A stretch of DNA of 64,000 bases from Cytobacillus sp. NCCP-133 (lineage in GTDB: Bacteria; Bacillota; Bacilli; Bacillales; Cytobacillaceae), in the NCBI RefSeq assembly GCF_026011715.1, contig NZ_BRVM01000002.1:270996-334995 (forward strand), given 5' to 3'. Position 1 is the first letter of the stretch; each line of letters starts with the position of its first letter. The notes under the pieces were generated by a model that made no database searches, was not told the DNA's origin, and saw only the letters and a program-made list of their open reading frames with translations. The position numbers were made by a program, and so were the translations under genes. Positions 54,260 to 62,060 of this stretch are shown piece by piece.

Positions 54260-54436
54260 ATGCTTAAAGAAAAAAAACAGAATGCTGAAGATTGTAATAC
54301 AGGATCTTGAGGCATTCATAAACCATCCTCTCAGGTCGAGGGAAAAAAAGTAAAATTACTGCCTCCAATATGACCAGGCACCTACGTGTGGCTCCTGGTA
54401 GGAGCTATTTATTTATTATATAAGCTTTTTACTTAA
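54260..54436 (+). pseudogene. Short membrane-protein gene with two in-frame TGA codons
   Basis: ATG 54260 follows AGGGGGAAAG. The frame reads 16 codons (MLKEKKQNAEDCNTGS), TGA (54308), 20 codons (GIHKPSSQVEGKKVKLLPPI), TGA (54371), and 20 codons (PGTYVWLLVGAIYLLYKLFT) to TAA at 54434. Read through, the 58-residue product ends in one membrane helix. TGG (Trp) would fit both TGA sites (PPIWPGTYVW). It has its own promoter, a dyad operator and a terminator right after the TAA. A decayed gene is the simplest view; UGA recoding is the interesting alternative. Confidence 0.5.
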
Positions 54437-54467
54437 AAAGGCCGTCGAATGACGAGCCTTTTTTTGT
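54435..54467. terminator. Terminator after the TGA-interrupted gene (bidirectional)
   Basis: AAGGC-CGTC-GAAT-GACG-A-GCCTT with T7 on the plus side and AAAAA on the left. It can serve both this gene and the minus-strand gene at 54477. Confidence 0.8.
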
Positions 54468-54476
54468 TGCTTAAAG

Positions 54477-54602
54477 TTACTTTTGCACATCCCTTTTTGT
54501 TATTTCACTGCGAATATCTGTGTCCTTAGAGAATTCAGTATCCTGCTTTTTCTTATTGGGATATTTGTTTTTTCTTTCGCGATTGTCATTTTTGTTCGTC
54601 AT
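54477..54602 (-). CDS. Small charged protein (41 aa), unknown
   Basis: Minus-strand frame starting MTNKNDNRERKNKYPNKKKQ and ending SEITKRDVQK. It is very hydrophilic, without Cys or hydrophobic helix. AAAGGAGG lies 7 nt before ATG 54602, a near-perfect ribosome site. Its position just downstream of an alpha/beta SASP on the same strand suggests a sporulation-related small protein, but this is inference. Confidence 0.7.
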   Translation of the reverse strand: MTNKNDNRERKNKYPNKKKQDTEFSKDTDIRSEITKRDVQK

Positions 54603-54898
54603 GGACAAAACCTCCTTTTAATTTCTCTAATTTATTTTGCAGCATGGAGGAACCGTTTATTCGCAGCTTTTAAACGGTTTGGAAAAAGTTACAAAATTAT
54701 GAACTTAGCGAATAAGTCATTTAAACCAGCGAATAAATCACAAAAACTTACGAATAAAACAGGGGAATCAGCGAACAAACTTGTAAATTAGCGAATAAAC
54801 CAACTGATTTGGGCGAATAAATTGATTGTTTCAACGGAATCACTTGCTTAAGGAGACCTAGCAAGAAAAACTTTATCCGAAAAAACTGCGCGATTCTA
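54603..54898. other. Intergenic region with degenerate GCGAATAA repeats
   Basis: Between 54700 and 54830 the motif GCGAATAA (with variants ACGAATAA, GCGAACAA) recurs six times at about 20-23 bp spacing. A plus-strand frame here gives ANK[ST]-type heptads, but it has no ribosome site and opposes the 41-aa gene. Confidence 0.6.
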
Positions 54899-54925
54899 AT
54901 AACCGGCCCCAGTATAGGGCCGGCC
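54898..54925 (-). terminator. Probable terminator of the SASP gene
   Basis: CCGGCCC (54903-54909) pairs with GGGCCGG (54917-54923). On the minus strand it is followed by TTATTAG, a weak T run. Confidence 0.6.
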
Positions 54926-54944
54926 GAGCTAAAGAAGCCGTCTT

Positions 54945-55139
54945 TTAAAGATTTTGCTGGTTTCTTAGCTGCTGTTCTGCCATGGCGACAAGACGTTTTG
55001 TCATTTCTCCCCCGACAGAACCGTTTGCTCGTGCGGTCGTCTCAGCACCAAGCTGAACACCAAACTCATTGGCAATCTCTTGCTTCATTTGCTCCAATAC
55101 ATTTTCTGCACCGGGCACCAAAAGTTTGTTTCTTGCCAT
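54945..55139 (-). CDS. Alpha/beta-type small acid-soluble spore protein (SASP)
   Basis: DNA-binding protein that saturates and protects spore DNA. The 64-residue product has the diagnostic [38 protein letters not shown] region (in pieces): the GPR protease site around NEFGVQLG and the helix pair with [12 protein letters not shown]. It is a close relative of B. subtilis SspA-D. ATG 55139 follows GGGAG on the minus strand. It is expected to be SigG-controlled in the forespore; I could not define its promoter. Confidence 0.95.
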   Translation of the reverse strand: MARNKLLVPGAENVLEQMKQEIANEFGVQLGAETTARANGSVGGEMTKRLVAMAEQQLRNQQNL

Positions 55140-55257
55140 GATACATCACTCCCGACGATTTATTGAGCAGTAAATGCTCGTTTTTAACTTAACCGATTAA
55201 TGAAAAGCGGATACCACTTTAAATTTGCCAATAATTTTGCACCAAAGATAATCTCTA

Positions 55258-55274
55258 TGTAATGTTTTATAACA
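55258..55274 (+). promoter_or_regulatory. TnrA/GlnR box 1 upstream of amtB
   Basis: TGTAATGTTTTATAACA matches 16 of 17 positions of TGTNANAWWWTMTNACA. It is upstream of the -35 box (centre about 70 bp before the likely start of transcription), an activator-type position. Confidence 0.75.
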
Positions 55275-55302
55275 TGAAATTTAGAAAATTATAAAAAGAA
55301 CA

Positions 55303-55330
55303 TTGACATATTGTGAATTTAGGATAAAAT
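55303..55330 (+). promoter_or_regulatory. Promoter of amtB operon
   Basis: TTGACA (55303-55308), 16 bp, TAAAAT (55325-55330). Near-consensus SigA promoter, lying between the two TnrA/GlnR boxes. Confidence 0.75.
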
Positions 55331-55347
55331 AAAGTTAAATTTAATGA

Positions 55348-55364
55348 TGTAAGGAAATATAACA
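55348..55364 (+). promoter_or_regulatory. TnrA/GlnR box 2 upstream of amtB
   Basis: TGTAAGGAAATATAACA matches 16 of 17 positions of the consensus. It lies downstream of the -10 box (about +11 to +27), a repressor-type position. Confidence 0.75.
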
Positions 55365-55410
55365 TATATTAATTAAATTATCTTACATTGAACTAAGGGA
55401 GGAAATAGAA

Positions 55411-56679
55411 TTGGATGCCACATTTTTAATGAACAGTTTGTGGGTAATGTTAGGAGCCATTTTAGTTATCTTCATGTTAGGCGGATTTATTATGCTGGAG
55501 GCTGGTTCGACTAGAATGAAGAATGCTGGCCATATTGCAGGCAAAACCATATTTACTTTCGGGCTTGCATCACTTGTGTTTTGGGCTGTAGGTTTTGGAT
55601 TCATATTTGGTGATAAAGCCAACTTTTTAGTCGGACTTTCAAACTTCTTCTACTCGGGTGCCGAGCTTGAAGGGATGAGCTTATCTTCTCCTGTATTCTT
55701 CGTTTTTCAGCTGGCATTTGCCGGCATTGCCATCACGATCGCGCTAGGCGGTTTTGCTGAACGGGCAAAATTATCCATATACCTCATTTTTACTATATTG
55801 TTTTCCGCCATTGTTTACCCGGTTGTTGCACACTGGATCTGGGGCGGCGGCTGGCTTGCAGAGCATGGCAAGCAGGATTTCGCCGGTTCTACAGTTGTTC
55901 ACTTAACAGGTGCTATGGCAGCACTCGCTGCTACGATTTTGCTAAAACCGCGTATTGGAAAATTTAATAAAGATGGTTCAGCAAACAACATATATGGACA
56001 TAACCAAGTTTATACTGCACTTGGCGTACTGATTCTATGGGTCGGCTGGTTTGGATTTAACGCCGGCAGCACATTATCAGTTGAAGATGGATTCTTTGGG
56101 TTTGTAGCATTGAACACAAACCTGGCTGCCGGAGCTGGAGCTGTAGCTGCATTGATTATTTCCTGGATGGTAATGGGCAAATCGGATGTACCGACCATGC
56201 TGAATGGTGCTTTGGCAGGCTTGGTTGCCATTACTGCTTCTTGTGCTTTTGTTGATACTTGGGCATCCGTTGTAATTGGGCTTGTAGCTGGTATCCAAGT
56301 GTTCTATAGTGTCAGGTTCTTTGAAAGGAAAAAAATAGATGATCCTATTTATGCTTTGTCAGTCCATGGTGCAGCAGGGATTTGGGGAACCTTATCCACA
56401 GGATTCTTTGCAACACCAGAGCTTGCAACAGTTGGGAAGCCGGGGTTATTTTACGGAGGCGGCTTTGAACAGCTGGGTGTACAATTCATGGGTGTAGCAG
56501 TTTCTGGTCTTTATGCATTTGCCGTATCTTTCATTATTCTGGCAATTGCCAAGAAGTTAATGGGAGGACTTCGTGTAACAGAGGAAGAAGAAATTATGGG
56601 CTTGGATTTAAGTGAACATGGCAGCTACGGGTACCCGGAAATATTTATGGCTGAAGAAAACAAAAGGATTAGCTCGTAA
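55411..56679 (+). CDS. amtB: Ammonium transporter AmtB/NrgA
   Basis: Ammonium channel of the inner membrane, 422 residues and 11 helices. Conserved features are MLGGFIMLEAGSTRMKNAGHI near the N-terminus and the two pore histidines in STVVHLTGAMAAL and LSVHGAAGIWGTLSTGFFA. The cytoplasmic tail (EEEEIMGLDLSEHGSYGYPE) is the usual PII-contact region. The start is TTG 55411 behind GGGAGG. Two TnrA/GlnR boxes indicate nitrogen control. No glnK/nrgB follows; a GlnD-like gene does. Confidence 0.95.
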   Translation: MDATFLMNSLWVMLGAILVIFMLGGFIMLEAGSTRMKNAGHIAGKTIFTFGLASLVFWAVGFGFIFGDKANFLVGLSNFFYSGAELEGMSLSSPVFFVFQLAFAGIAITIALGGFAERAKLSIYLIFTILFSAIVYPVVAHWIWGGGWLAEHGKQDFAGSTVVHLTGAMAALAATILLKPRIGKFNKDGSANNIYGHNQVYTALGVLILWVGWFGFNAGSTLSVEDGFFGFVALNTNLAAGAGAVAALIISWMVMGKSDVPTMLNGALAGLVAITASCAFVDTWASVVIGLVAGIQVFYSVRFFERKKIDDPIYALSVHGAAGIWGTLSTGFFATPELATVGKPGLFYGGGFEQLGVQFMGVAVSGLYAFAVSFIILAIAKKLMGGLRVTEEEEIMGLDLSEHGSYGYPEIFMAEENKRISS

Positions 56680-56717
56680 ACCTCCAGAATACGGGCTGCC
56701 TTAAAGGAAGTGTCCGA

Positions 56718-57701
56718 TTGAATTGCGGAATTAACTCTTATCAATCCCTGAAAAAGTGGAAAGATGAACAAATATTGAATCTTCGGTTGGATGCTTATGC
56801 ATTGAATGAGCTTCATGATTGTGTAATGAAAACTGTTTTTAAGATAGCCTTGGAACGAATGAATGGAGAAAAATTGCCCTCATGGAAGTTTGTCTGGTTT
56901 TTGACGGGAAGTGGGGGGAGAATGGAACAAGGTTTTTTAAGCGATCAGGACCATGGGCTGGTATATGAAACGGAAGATCCTGAGGCAGCAACATACTTTT
57001 TGAAGCTGGGCAAGGAAATAGCAGACGGACTTGAGACAGTTGGATATCCCTATTGCGAAGGAAATGTAATGAGTTCTAATCCGATATGGTGCCAGCCTTT
57101 AGGGAAGTGGAAGGAGCAAATTTCAGATTGGATGAAAGAAGAAAGCTGGCAAACATTGAGAAATCTGCATATTTTCTACGATAGCAGAGTGCTGGCTGGC
57201 GAAAAAGAATATATCGGTGAATTAAAATCACTCATTCATAATCGTATTAAAAATAATTCCAATCTGCTGAGCCGGCTGATGGAAACGAGTATGCATATAA
57301 AAAATGCTATTGGTCCGGTAGGCCAGCTTCTTCCGGAAGAAAAAGGAACCCATCAAGGGGAGCTGGATCTCAAATATACGGCATTTATCCCTTATGTAAA
57401 TGCGGTTCGGCTTCTCGCGATTAAAGAAGGGATATTCGAAACTTCAACGATTGCCAGGCTGGAAAAGCTTCAAGATATTAAAGGTTATGATGCCGGAATG
57501 GACAGATGCAAAAACAATTTTGCCACTCTATTAAAATGGCGTCTTCTGTCATACAAACAAACCGATACCTACAATGATACCCACTTTCTCCAAATAAAAA
57601 GCTTAACAAAAAGGGAAAGAAATGAATTAAAAAGAATTTTAAAGGATGGAAAAAATCTTCATCAATTTGTGATAAGGACCATTGAAAAGGGTGCAGTGTA
57701 A
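56718..57701 (+). CDS. DUF294-type nucleotidyltransferase (GlnD-like)
   Basis: The 327-residue protein contains a nucleotidyltransferase core. GSGGRMEQGFLSDQDHGLVY (residues 64-83) has the GS and D-x-D (Asp76, Asp78) metal motif of the GlnD/DUF294 family. The C-terminal DUF294_C part follows (MHIKNAIGPVGQLL, GELDLKYTAFIPYVNAVRLLA). Unlike many relatives it has no CBS or cyclic-nucleotide domain. Its place behind amtB suggests a nitrogen-linked signalling role, perhaps protein nucleotidylylation (inference). TTG 56718 follows AAAGGAAG by 7 nt. Its stop overlaps the next start. Confidence 0.85.
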   Translation: MNCGINSYQSLKKWKDEQILNLRLDAYALNELHDCVMKTVFKIALERMNGEKLPSWKFVWFLTGSGGRMEQGFLSDQDHGLVYETEDPEAATYFLKLGKEIADGLETVGYPYCEGNVMSSNPIWCQPLGKWKEQISDWMKEESWQTLRNLHIFYDSRVLAGEKEYIGELKSLIHNRIKNNSNLLSRLMETSMHIKNAIGPVGQLLPEEKGTHQGELDLKYTAFIPYVNAVRLLAIKEGIFETSTIARLEKLQDIKGYDAGMDRCKNNFATLLKWRLLSYKQTDTYNDTHFLQIKSLTKRERNELKRILKDGKNLHQFVIRTIEKGAV

Positions 57702-58432
57702 TGGGATTTGATCCTTTTGTACAATTTGTCAGAGGAATTCAAGGGAAGCTTCATTCAAATATGTTTGGGGGGTTGAATGGACAGAACGCCCAGCATATGG
57801 CGTTTATCAGGCAAATGCAAAGGGAACTGGAAAATGCCGATTCAATGGCCATACCCATCAGAAAGTTAAATGTTGTTGTGTTTGATATCGAAACAACAGG
57901 GTTTTATCCGGATAAAGGTGATCAAATCATTTCCATTGGAGCAGTTAAAATAATCGGAGGGGAAACTTGCGACAAAGATTGTTTTTATTCCCTCGTGCAA
58001 TATGATAAATCGCTTCCTCCGAAAATAAAGGAACTAACCGGGTTATCTGAGGGTCAGTTAGTTGAAGCGCCTTCCCTCGCAGATGTTATGATCAGATTCT
58101 TTGAATTTGTTAAGGATATGCCGCTTGTTGCCCATCATGCGAATCATGAAAAAAGCTTTATGCGTCATAGCTGCTGGAAGTTGTTCCGCACTCCTTTTAA
58201 GCATAAAATATTGGATACTTCATTCCTTTACAAGGTCACAGAACCTGATAAAGCTCTTTTTAGATTAGAAGAGCTGTGCGAACATAATGGCATTCCCGTG
58301 ATTGGCCGCCATCATGCGCTTGGGGATGCGAAGCTTACCGCCCAGCTATGGTGTACATTGAGTGAAAAAGCACAAAATTTAGGCTGTGCAAATCTAAAGG
58401 ACGTTTATGAACGTCTGGCAAAACTTAGTTGA
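57701..58432 (+). CDS. DnaQ-like 3'-5' exonuclease
   Basis: The 243-residue protein has a DEDDh exonuclease domain from about residue 55: VVFDIETTGFYP (Asp62, Glu64), the middle region VAHHANHEKSFM, and HHALGDAKLTAQL with the HxxxxD pair. About 50 residues precede it without recognised domain. Fusions or operons of DUF294 nucleotidyltransferases with DnaQ-type exonucleases are recurrent in bacteria (established). The start ATG overlaps the DUF294 stop (TAATG), so translation is coupled. Confidence 0.88.
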   Translation: MGFDPFVQFVRGIQGKLHSNMFGGLNGQNAQHMAFIRQMQRELENADSMAIPIRKLNVVVFDIETTGFYPDKGDQIISIGAVKIIGGETCDKDCFYSLVQYDKSLPPKIKELTGLSEGQLVEAPSLADVMIRFFEFVKDMPLVAHHANHEKSFMRHSCWKLFRTPFKHKILDTSFLYKVTEPDKALFRLEELCEHNGIPVIGRHHALGDAKLTAQLWCTLSEKAQNLGCANLKDVYERLAKLS

Positions 58433-58438
58433 ATCTTT

Positions 58439-58481
58439 TAAGGTCAGTTCTGAGCTTACACGTCCAGACTGATCTTTTTTT
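58439..58481 (+). terminator. Terminator of the amtB operon
   Basis: AGGTCAGT-T-CTG pairs with CAG-ACTGATCT and is followed by TTTTTT. Confidence 0.82.
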
Positions 58482-58517
58482 ATGGGCATAAAAAGCTGAA
58501 AATATTTTAAAACTATA

Positions 58518-58573
58518 TTGACCGTATTGGTCAACGTTTATATAATGAAATTGTAATTGACCGATATGGTCAA
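58518..58573 (+). promoter_or_regulatory. Promoter with two TetR operators
   Basis: TTGACCGTATTGGTCAA (58518-58534) and TTGACCGATATGGTCAA (58557-58573) are perfect palindromes TTGACC-N5-GGTCAA with centres 39 bp apart. The first TTGACC is also the -35 box, with TATAAT at 58541-58546 after 17 bp. Strong evidence for autoregulation of the TetR gene. Confidence 0.88.
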
Positions 58574-58600
58574 AATCATTCATTAAGAAGGAGACGAAAA

Positions 58601-59230
58601 ATGTTTTCTAAGTTTTTAAGTTTGGATCCTGAAAGACAGGATCGCATCATAAATGCGGCAACAAAAGTATTCGCACGAAAAGGCTACCGTAATGCCTCTA
58701 CAAATGAAATTGTTAAAGAAGCTGATATATCCAAGGGATTGCTTTTTCATTACTTTAATAATAAAAAAGATTTGTATTTATTTTTGTATGATCACTTGAT
58801 GGTGGTGTTTTCTGAAAAAATAGCCGAAAAACTGGATTGGTCAGAAAAAGATATTTTCATTAAGATGCGTCAAATCACATTAATTAAATTTGAGCTATTT
58901 GGTATCTATCCGGAAATACTTAAATTTTTTAAAGCGGCCTATACGGAAGAGGCTGAGGAAGTGAAAAGCGAACTTGAACGCAGAAATAAAGAAATATTGT
59001 CCAAAAGCTATGAGAAGTTTTTTTCGGATATCGATACTTCGTATTTTAAAGAAGGTATCGATATTAAAAGAGCAGTAAATATCATTTACTGGACGATTGA
59101 AGGTTTTGGAAATCAGCAGCAGGATCAAGTGATTACTGCGAACTTGGAGCAAATTGATATTGATAAAATAAGGGCCGAGATGGATCTGTATCTTGAGATT
59201 TTAAGAACATCTCTTTACAAAGAAAAGTAG
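58601..59230 (+). CDS. TetR/AcrR-family repressor of the adjacent ABC exporter
   Basis: The 209-residue protein has an N-terminal HTH: RIINAATKVFARKGYRNASTNEIVKEADISKGLLFHYFNNKKDLY (in pieces, residues about 14-58). An all-helical ligand domain follows (YPEILKFFKAAYTEEAEE). ATG 58601 follows AAGGAG. The twin operators in its promoter point to negative autoregulation, and the ABC genes downstream are likely targets, although an R2 repeat copy lies between. The ligand is unknown. Confidence 0.92.
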   Translation: MFSKFLSLDPERQDRIINAATKVFARKGYRNASTNEIVKEADISKGLLFHYFNNKKDLYLFLYDHLMVVFSEKIAEKLDWSEKDIFIKMRQITLIKFELFGIYPEILKFFKAAYTEEAEEVKSELERRNKEILSKSYEKFFSDIDTSYFKEGIDIKRAVNIIYWTIEGFGNQQQDQVITANLEQIDIDKIRAEMDLYLEILRTSLYKEK

Positions 59231-59263
59231 CTGTTACTTGAATTTTTGCTCTGGTAAAATTGC

Positions 59264-59447
59264 CTGTTGATTTCCGCTCCAGAGCTCTGCGAACCGAGGG
59301 AGGCCCGACCCGACGCTCCTTGGGCAAACGTGCCTGCGGGGTCTCCCTTTGACACGGTCTTACCGCTGGACGTTGATTAAGCATCCCCGAATTAGAACCG
59401 CACGAAGGAAATGCGAGCATTTTTGAGAATCTCGCGGCTTCCTCTCC
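59264..59447. repeat. Dispersed intergenic repeat, family R2 (copy 2, inverted)
   Basis: GTTGATTTCCGCTCCAGAGC at the left and GCATTTTTGAGAATCTCGCG at the right are the reverse complement of the 8.4 kb copy's ends. It occupies most of the gap between the TetR gene and the ABC ATPase. Confidence 0.75.
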
Positions 59448-59514
59448 AATTAACAGGGTGCCAAAATCAACCATGAGCTTTAACCCCGAATTTTTATAAT
59501 GAGGAGGCTGTATA

Positions 59515-60399
59515 ATGAGTGTAATTGAAATCAGCAATCTGACTAAAACCTACGGAAAAGCAAGGGGAATCAATAATATTAGTTTTACAGTGGAAGAAGG
59601 GGAAATTTTTGGCTTCATCGGTCCAAATGGGGCGGGAAAATCGACCACTATACGTACGCTGCTGGGACTCATTTACCCTACTGGCGGCAGTGCAAAGATC
59701 TTTGGAAAAGATTGTATTAAATATGGATCTGAGATAAAAAAAGAGATTGGATATTTGCCGTCTGAGGTTTTTTACTACGAAAATATGAAAGTTCTTGATT
59801 TGCTGAAATACTCTGCGAGCTTTTATAAAAAGGATTGCAGCAAACGAATGCACGAACTTGCAGACATTTTGGATCTTGACCTTTCTAAAAAGATTGATGA
59901 TTTGTCTCTGGGCAACCGGAAAAAGGTAGGGATCATCCAAGGGCTCCTTCATGAACCAAAACTGATTATCCTGGATGAACCGACGAGCGGATTGGATCCC
60001 CTTATGCAGCAAAAATTCTTTGATTTGTTAACAGAAGAAAATAAAAAAGGTGCAACCATTCTTTTTTCATCCCACATTTTAAGTGAGGTGCAAAAATTGT
60101 GTGACCGGGTAGCCATTATTAAAGAAGGTGAAATCGTTACGCTGGAGAAGATCAGCACCTTGAAAGAGAGTACCTACAAAAAATTTAAAATCGAAACAGC
60201 TGTCTCCCTTGACAAGGAATATTTTCAAATAAAAGGTGTTAATGACCTGGAGGAGGATAGGGGGACGGCAACCTTTTTGTTTAAGGGGAATGTGAATTCC
60301 ATAATGAAGAAAATTGCTGCAATTGATATCGTGAATATTTGGATTGATGAGCCTGACCTGGAGGAAATTTTTATGCATTATTATGAAAAAGAGGACTAA
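59515..60399 (+). CDS. ABC transporter ATP-binding protein
   Basis: The 294-residue ATPase has Walker A GPNGAGKST (36-44), signature LSLGNRKKVGI, Walker B LIILDEPTSGLDP and the H-loop SSHIL. A C-terminal extension of about 80 residues is typical for drug- or bacitracin-type exporters (DrrA/CcmA group). ATG 59515 follows GAGGAGG. It forms an operon with two permease genes and is probably repressed by the TetR protein. The substrate cannot be told from sequence. Confidence 0.92.
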   Translation: MSVIEISNLTKTYGKARGINNISFTVEEGEIFGFIGPNGAGKSTTIRTLLGLIYPTGGSAKIFGKDCIKYGSEIKKEIGYLPSEVFYYENMKVLDLLKYSASFYKKDCSKRMHELADILDLDLSKKIDDLSLGNRKKVGIIQGLLHEPKLIILDEPTSGLDPLMQQKFFDLLTEENKKGATILFSSHILSEVQKLCDRVAIIKEGEIVTLEKISTLKESTYKKFKIETAVSLDKEYFQIKGVNDLEEDRGTATFLFKGNVNSIMKKIAAIDIVNIWIDEPDLEEIFMHYYEKED

Positions 60400-60405
60400 T
60401 TGGCT

Positions 60406-61200
60406 ATGAATATATTTATATATGAATGGAAGTCCTACAGAAAATCAACGCTAATCTGGTCACTTTCATTGGCTGGCTTAACCATTCTTCTCTTTTCAAT
60501 GTTTCCTGCTATCGCAAAAGATGCCGAGGAATTTAAGAGGGTGCTTCAAGGTTTTCCGGAACCTGTCCGAAAAGCAATTGGACTGGAAATAGACAGTATT
60601 GCTACTATACTGGGATTCTATTCCTATGTGTTTTTGTATGTATCCCTTTGTGGGTCTATACAGGCTATGAATCTTGGATCCTCTCTATTGACAAAAGAAA
60701 TTCGTGAAAAAACAGCTGATTTTTTATTAACCAAACCTGTAACGCGGAAACAAGTTCTAACATCCAAACTGTTGGCTGCAGTTGTCTCATTAATCTTAAC
60801 AAATATCATCTTTGTAACGGCTGCCAACATGATGGCTTCGATAGTTAAGACAGAAAGTTACAGTATATCTGCCTTTATTCTGATTTCTGTTTCTTTATTT
60901 TTGCTGCAGCTTATTTTCCTGGCTATTGGGGTGCTTGTTTCGGTTATTGTTCCGCGTATTAAATCGGTTCTTTCCGTTTCGCTGGGCACGGTTTTTGGCT
61001 TTTTCATGGTTGGAATCTTCGGTTCGGCCGCAGGTGATGAAGCAATGCGCTATATTACGCCTTTTAAATATTTTGATCCAGCCTATATCACGAATAATTC
61101 AGCCTATGAACCGGCATTTTTTACTTTGGGGGCGGGAATCATTTTGGCATCAATTTCAGTTGTTTATTATGTTTATTCGAAAAGGGATATTTCAATCTAA
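60406..61200 (+). CDS. ABC-2 type permease, subunit 1
   Basis: The 264-residue membrane protein has six helices and the ABC-2 pattern: WKSYRKSTLIWSLSLAGLTILLF at the start, LLTKEIREKTADFLLTKPVTRKQVLTSKLLAA as cytoplasmic coupling loop, and SLFLLQLIFLAIGVLVSVIVPRIKS. ATG 60406 is chosen with GAGGA upstream; an in-frame TTG at 60400 is closer to it. It is homologous to the next gene (KTADFLLTKP/KTAEFLLVKP), so a duplicated pair forming a heterodimer. Confidence 0.88.
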   Translation: MNIFIYEWKSYRKSTLIWSLSLAGLTILLFSMFPAIAKDAEEFKRVLQGFPEPVRKAIGLEIDSIATILGFYSYVFLYVSLCGSIQAMNLGSSLLTKEIREKTADFLLTKPVTRKQVLTSKLLAAVVSLILTNIIFVTAANMMASIVKTESYSISAFILISVSLFLLQLIFLAIGVLVSVIVPRIKSVLSVSLGTVFGFFMVGIFGSAAGDEAMRYITPFKYFDPAYITNNSAYEPAFFTLGAGIILASISVVYYVYSKRDISI

Positions 61201-61221
61201 TGGCAACTGGAGGTGCTTGCT

Positions 61222-62019
61222 ATGAATTTATTTTTCAGAGAACTAAAAGCCAGCCGTAAATCTTTGATCCTTTGGTGTATCGGCATTTTGTTGATGGTTG
61301 CAGGCGGTATGAGTAAATTTGGCGGAATTTCTTCGTCCGGTCAGTCGATGAATGAATTAATGGGAGCTATGCCCAAGGCACTGCAGGCGATTATGGGGAC
61401 TGGGTCGCTTGATATCTCTACTGCAGGAGGATATTACGGTGTGCTTTTTTTGTATTTGATGGTGATGGCGGCAATACACGCCAGTATGCTGGGGTCGACT
61501 ATTGTCTCAAAGGAGGAACTTGAAAAAACAGCTGAATTTTTACTTGTGAAACCAATTTCAAGAAACAAGGTAATTACATGGAAGTTGATAGCTGCGCTAG
61601 TAAACGTTTTACTATTCAATATCGTCACTTTCGTTTCTTCTGCAGCAGCGGTAGAATATTATAACGATGGGAAAAACTTGAATGGAGATATTGCCATTTT
61701 GCTGGCAGGAATGTTTATCCTCCAGTTGATTTTCCTCTTTCTGGGGTCGGCAATTGCATCTGCCACCAGGAAACCAAAATCAGCTGCATCGCTATCAACT
61801 GCGGTTCTAATGGGCACCTTTCTGTTATCCATTATGATTGACATGAGTACGTCGATTGATTTTCTGAAATACCTGACACCTTTTAAATACTTTGAAGCAA
61901 AACAGGTAATGTTCGGCGGAGGATTGGAAGCGGTTTTCCTGATTTTATCTGCAGCATTCATTTTAATTTTTTTATTCGCAACCTATAAATTTTATAAAGA
62001 TAAGGATATGGCAGTTTAA
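61222..62019 (+). CDS. ABC-2 type permease, subunit 2
   Basis: The 265-residue membrane protein is a paralogue of the preceding permease: RELKASRKSLILWCIGILLMVAGG, SKEELEKTAEFLLVKPISRNKVITWKLIAALV, and KYLTPFKYFEAKQVMF near the end. ATG 61222 follows GGAGG by 8 nt. It is the last gene of the ATPase-permease-permease operon and is followed by a terminator shared with the convergent gene. Confidence 0.88.
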   Translation: MNLFFRELKASRKSLILWCIGILLMVAGGMSKFGGISSSGQSMNELMGAMPKALQAIMGTGSLDISTAGGYYGVLFLYLMVMAAIHASMLGSTIVSKEELEKTAEFLLVKPISRNKVITWKLIAALVNVLLFNIVTFVSSAAAVEYYNDGKNLNGDIAILLAGMFILQLIFLFLGSAIASATRKPKSAASLSTAVLMGTFLLSIMIDMSTSIDFLKYLTPFKYFEAKQVMFGGGLEAVFLILSAAFILIFLFATYKFYKDKDMAV

Positions 62020-62023
62020 AAAA

Positions 62024-62057
62024 AGAAGCATGGATTCGGATCCAGGCTTCTTTTTTA
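62024..62057. terminator. Terminator of the ABC operon (bidirectional)
   Basis: GAAGC-A-TGGAT-TCGG-ATCCA-G-GCTTC with TTTTTT to the right and AAAAA to the left. It can end transcription from both sides. Confidence 0.88.
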
Positions 62058-62060
62058 GCA

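Noticed and set aside
54308..54373. Selenocysteine recoding of the TGA codons
   Set aside because: Hairpins after the TGAs are short, the expected partner genes are not visible, and Trp fits the sites better; kept only as a remote alternative.
54483..54791. Plus-strand frame with ANKS repeats
   Set aside because: Runs antisense to the well-supported 41-residue gene and through the non-coding repeats, with no ribosome site.
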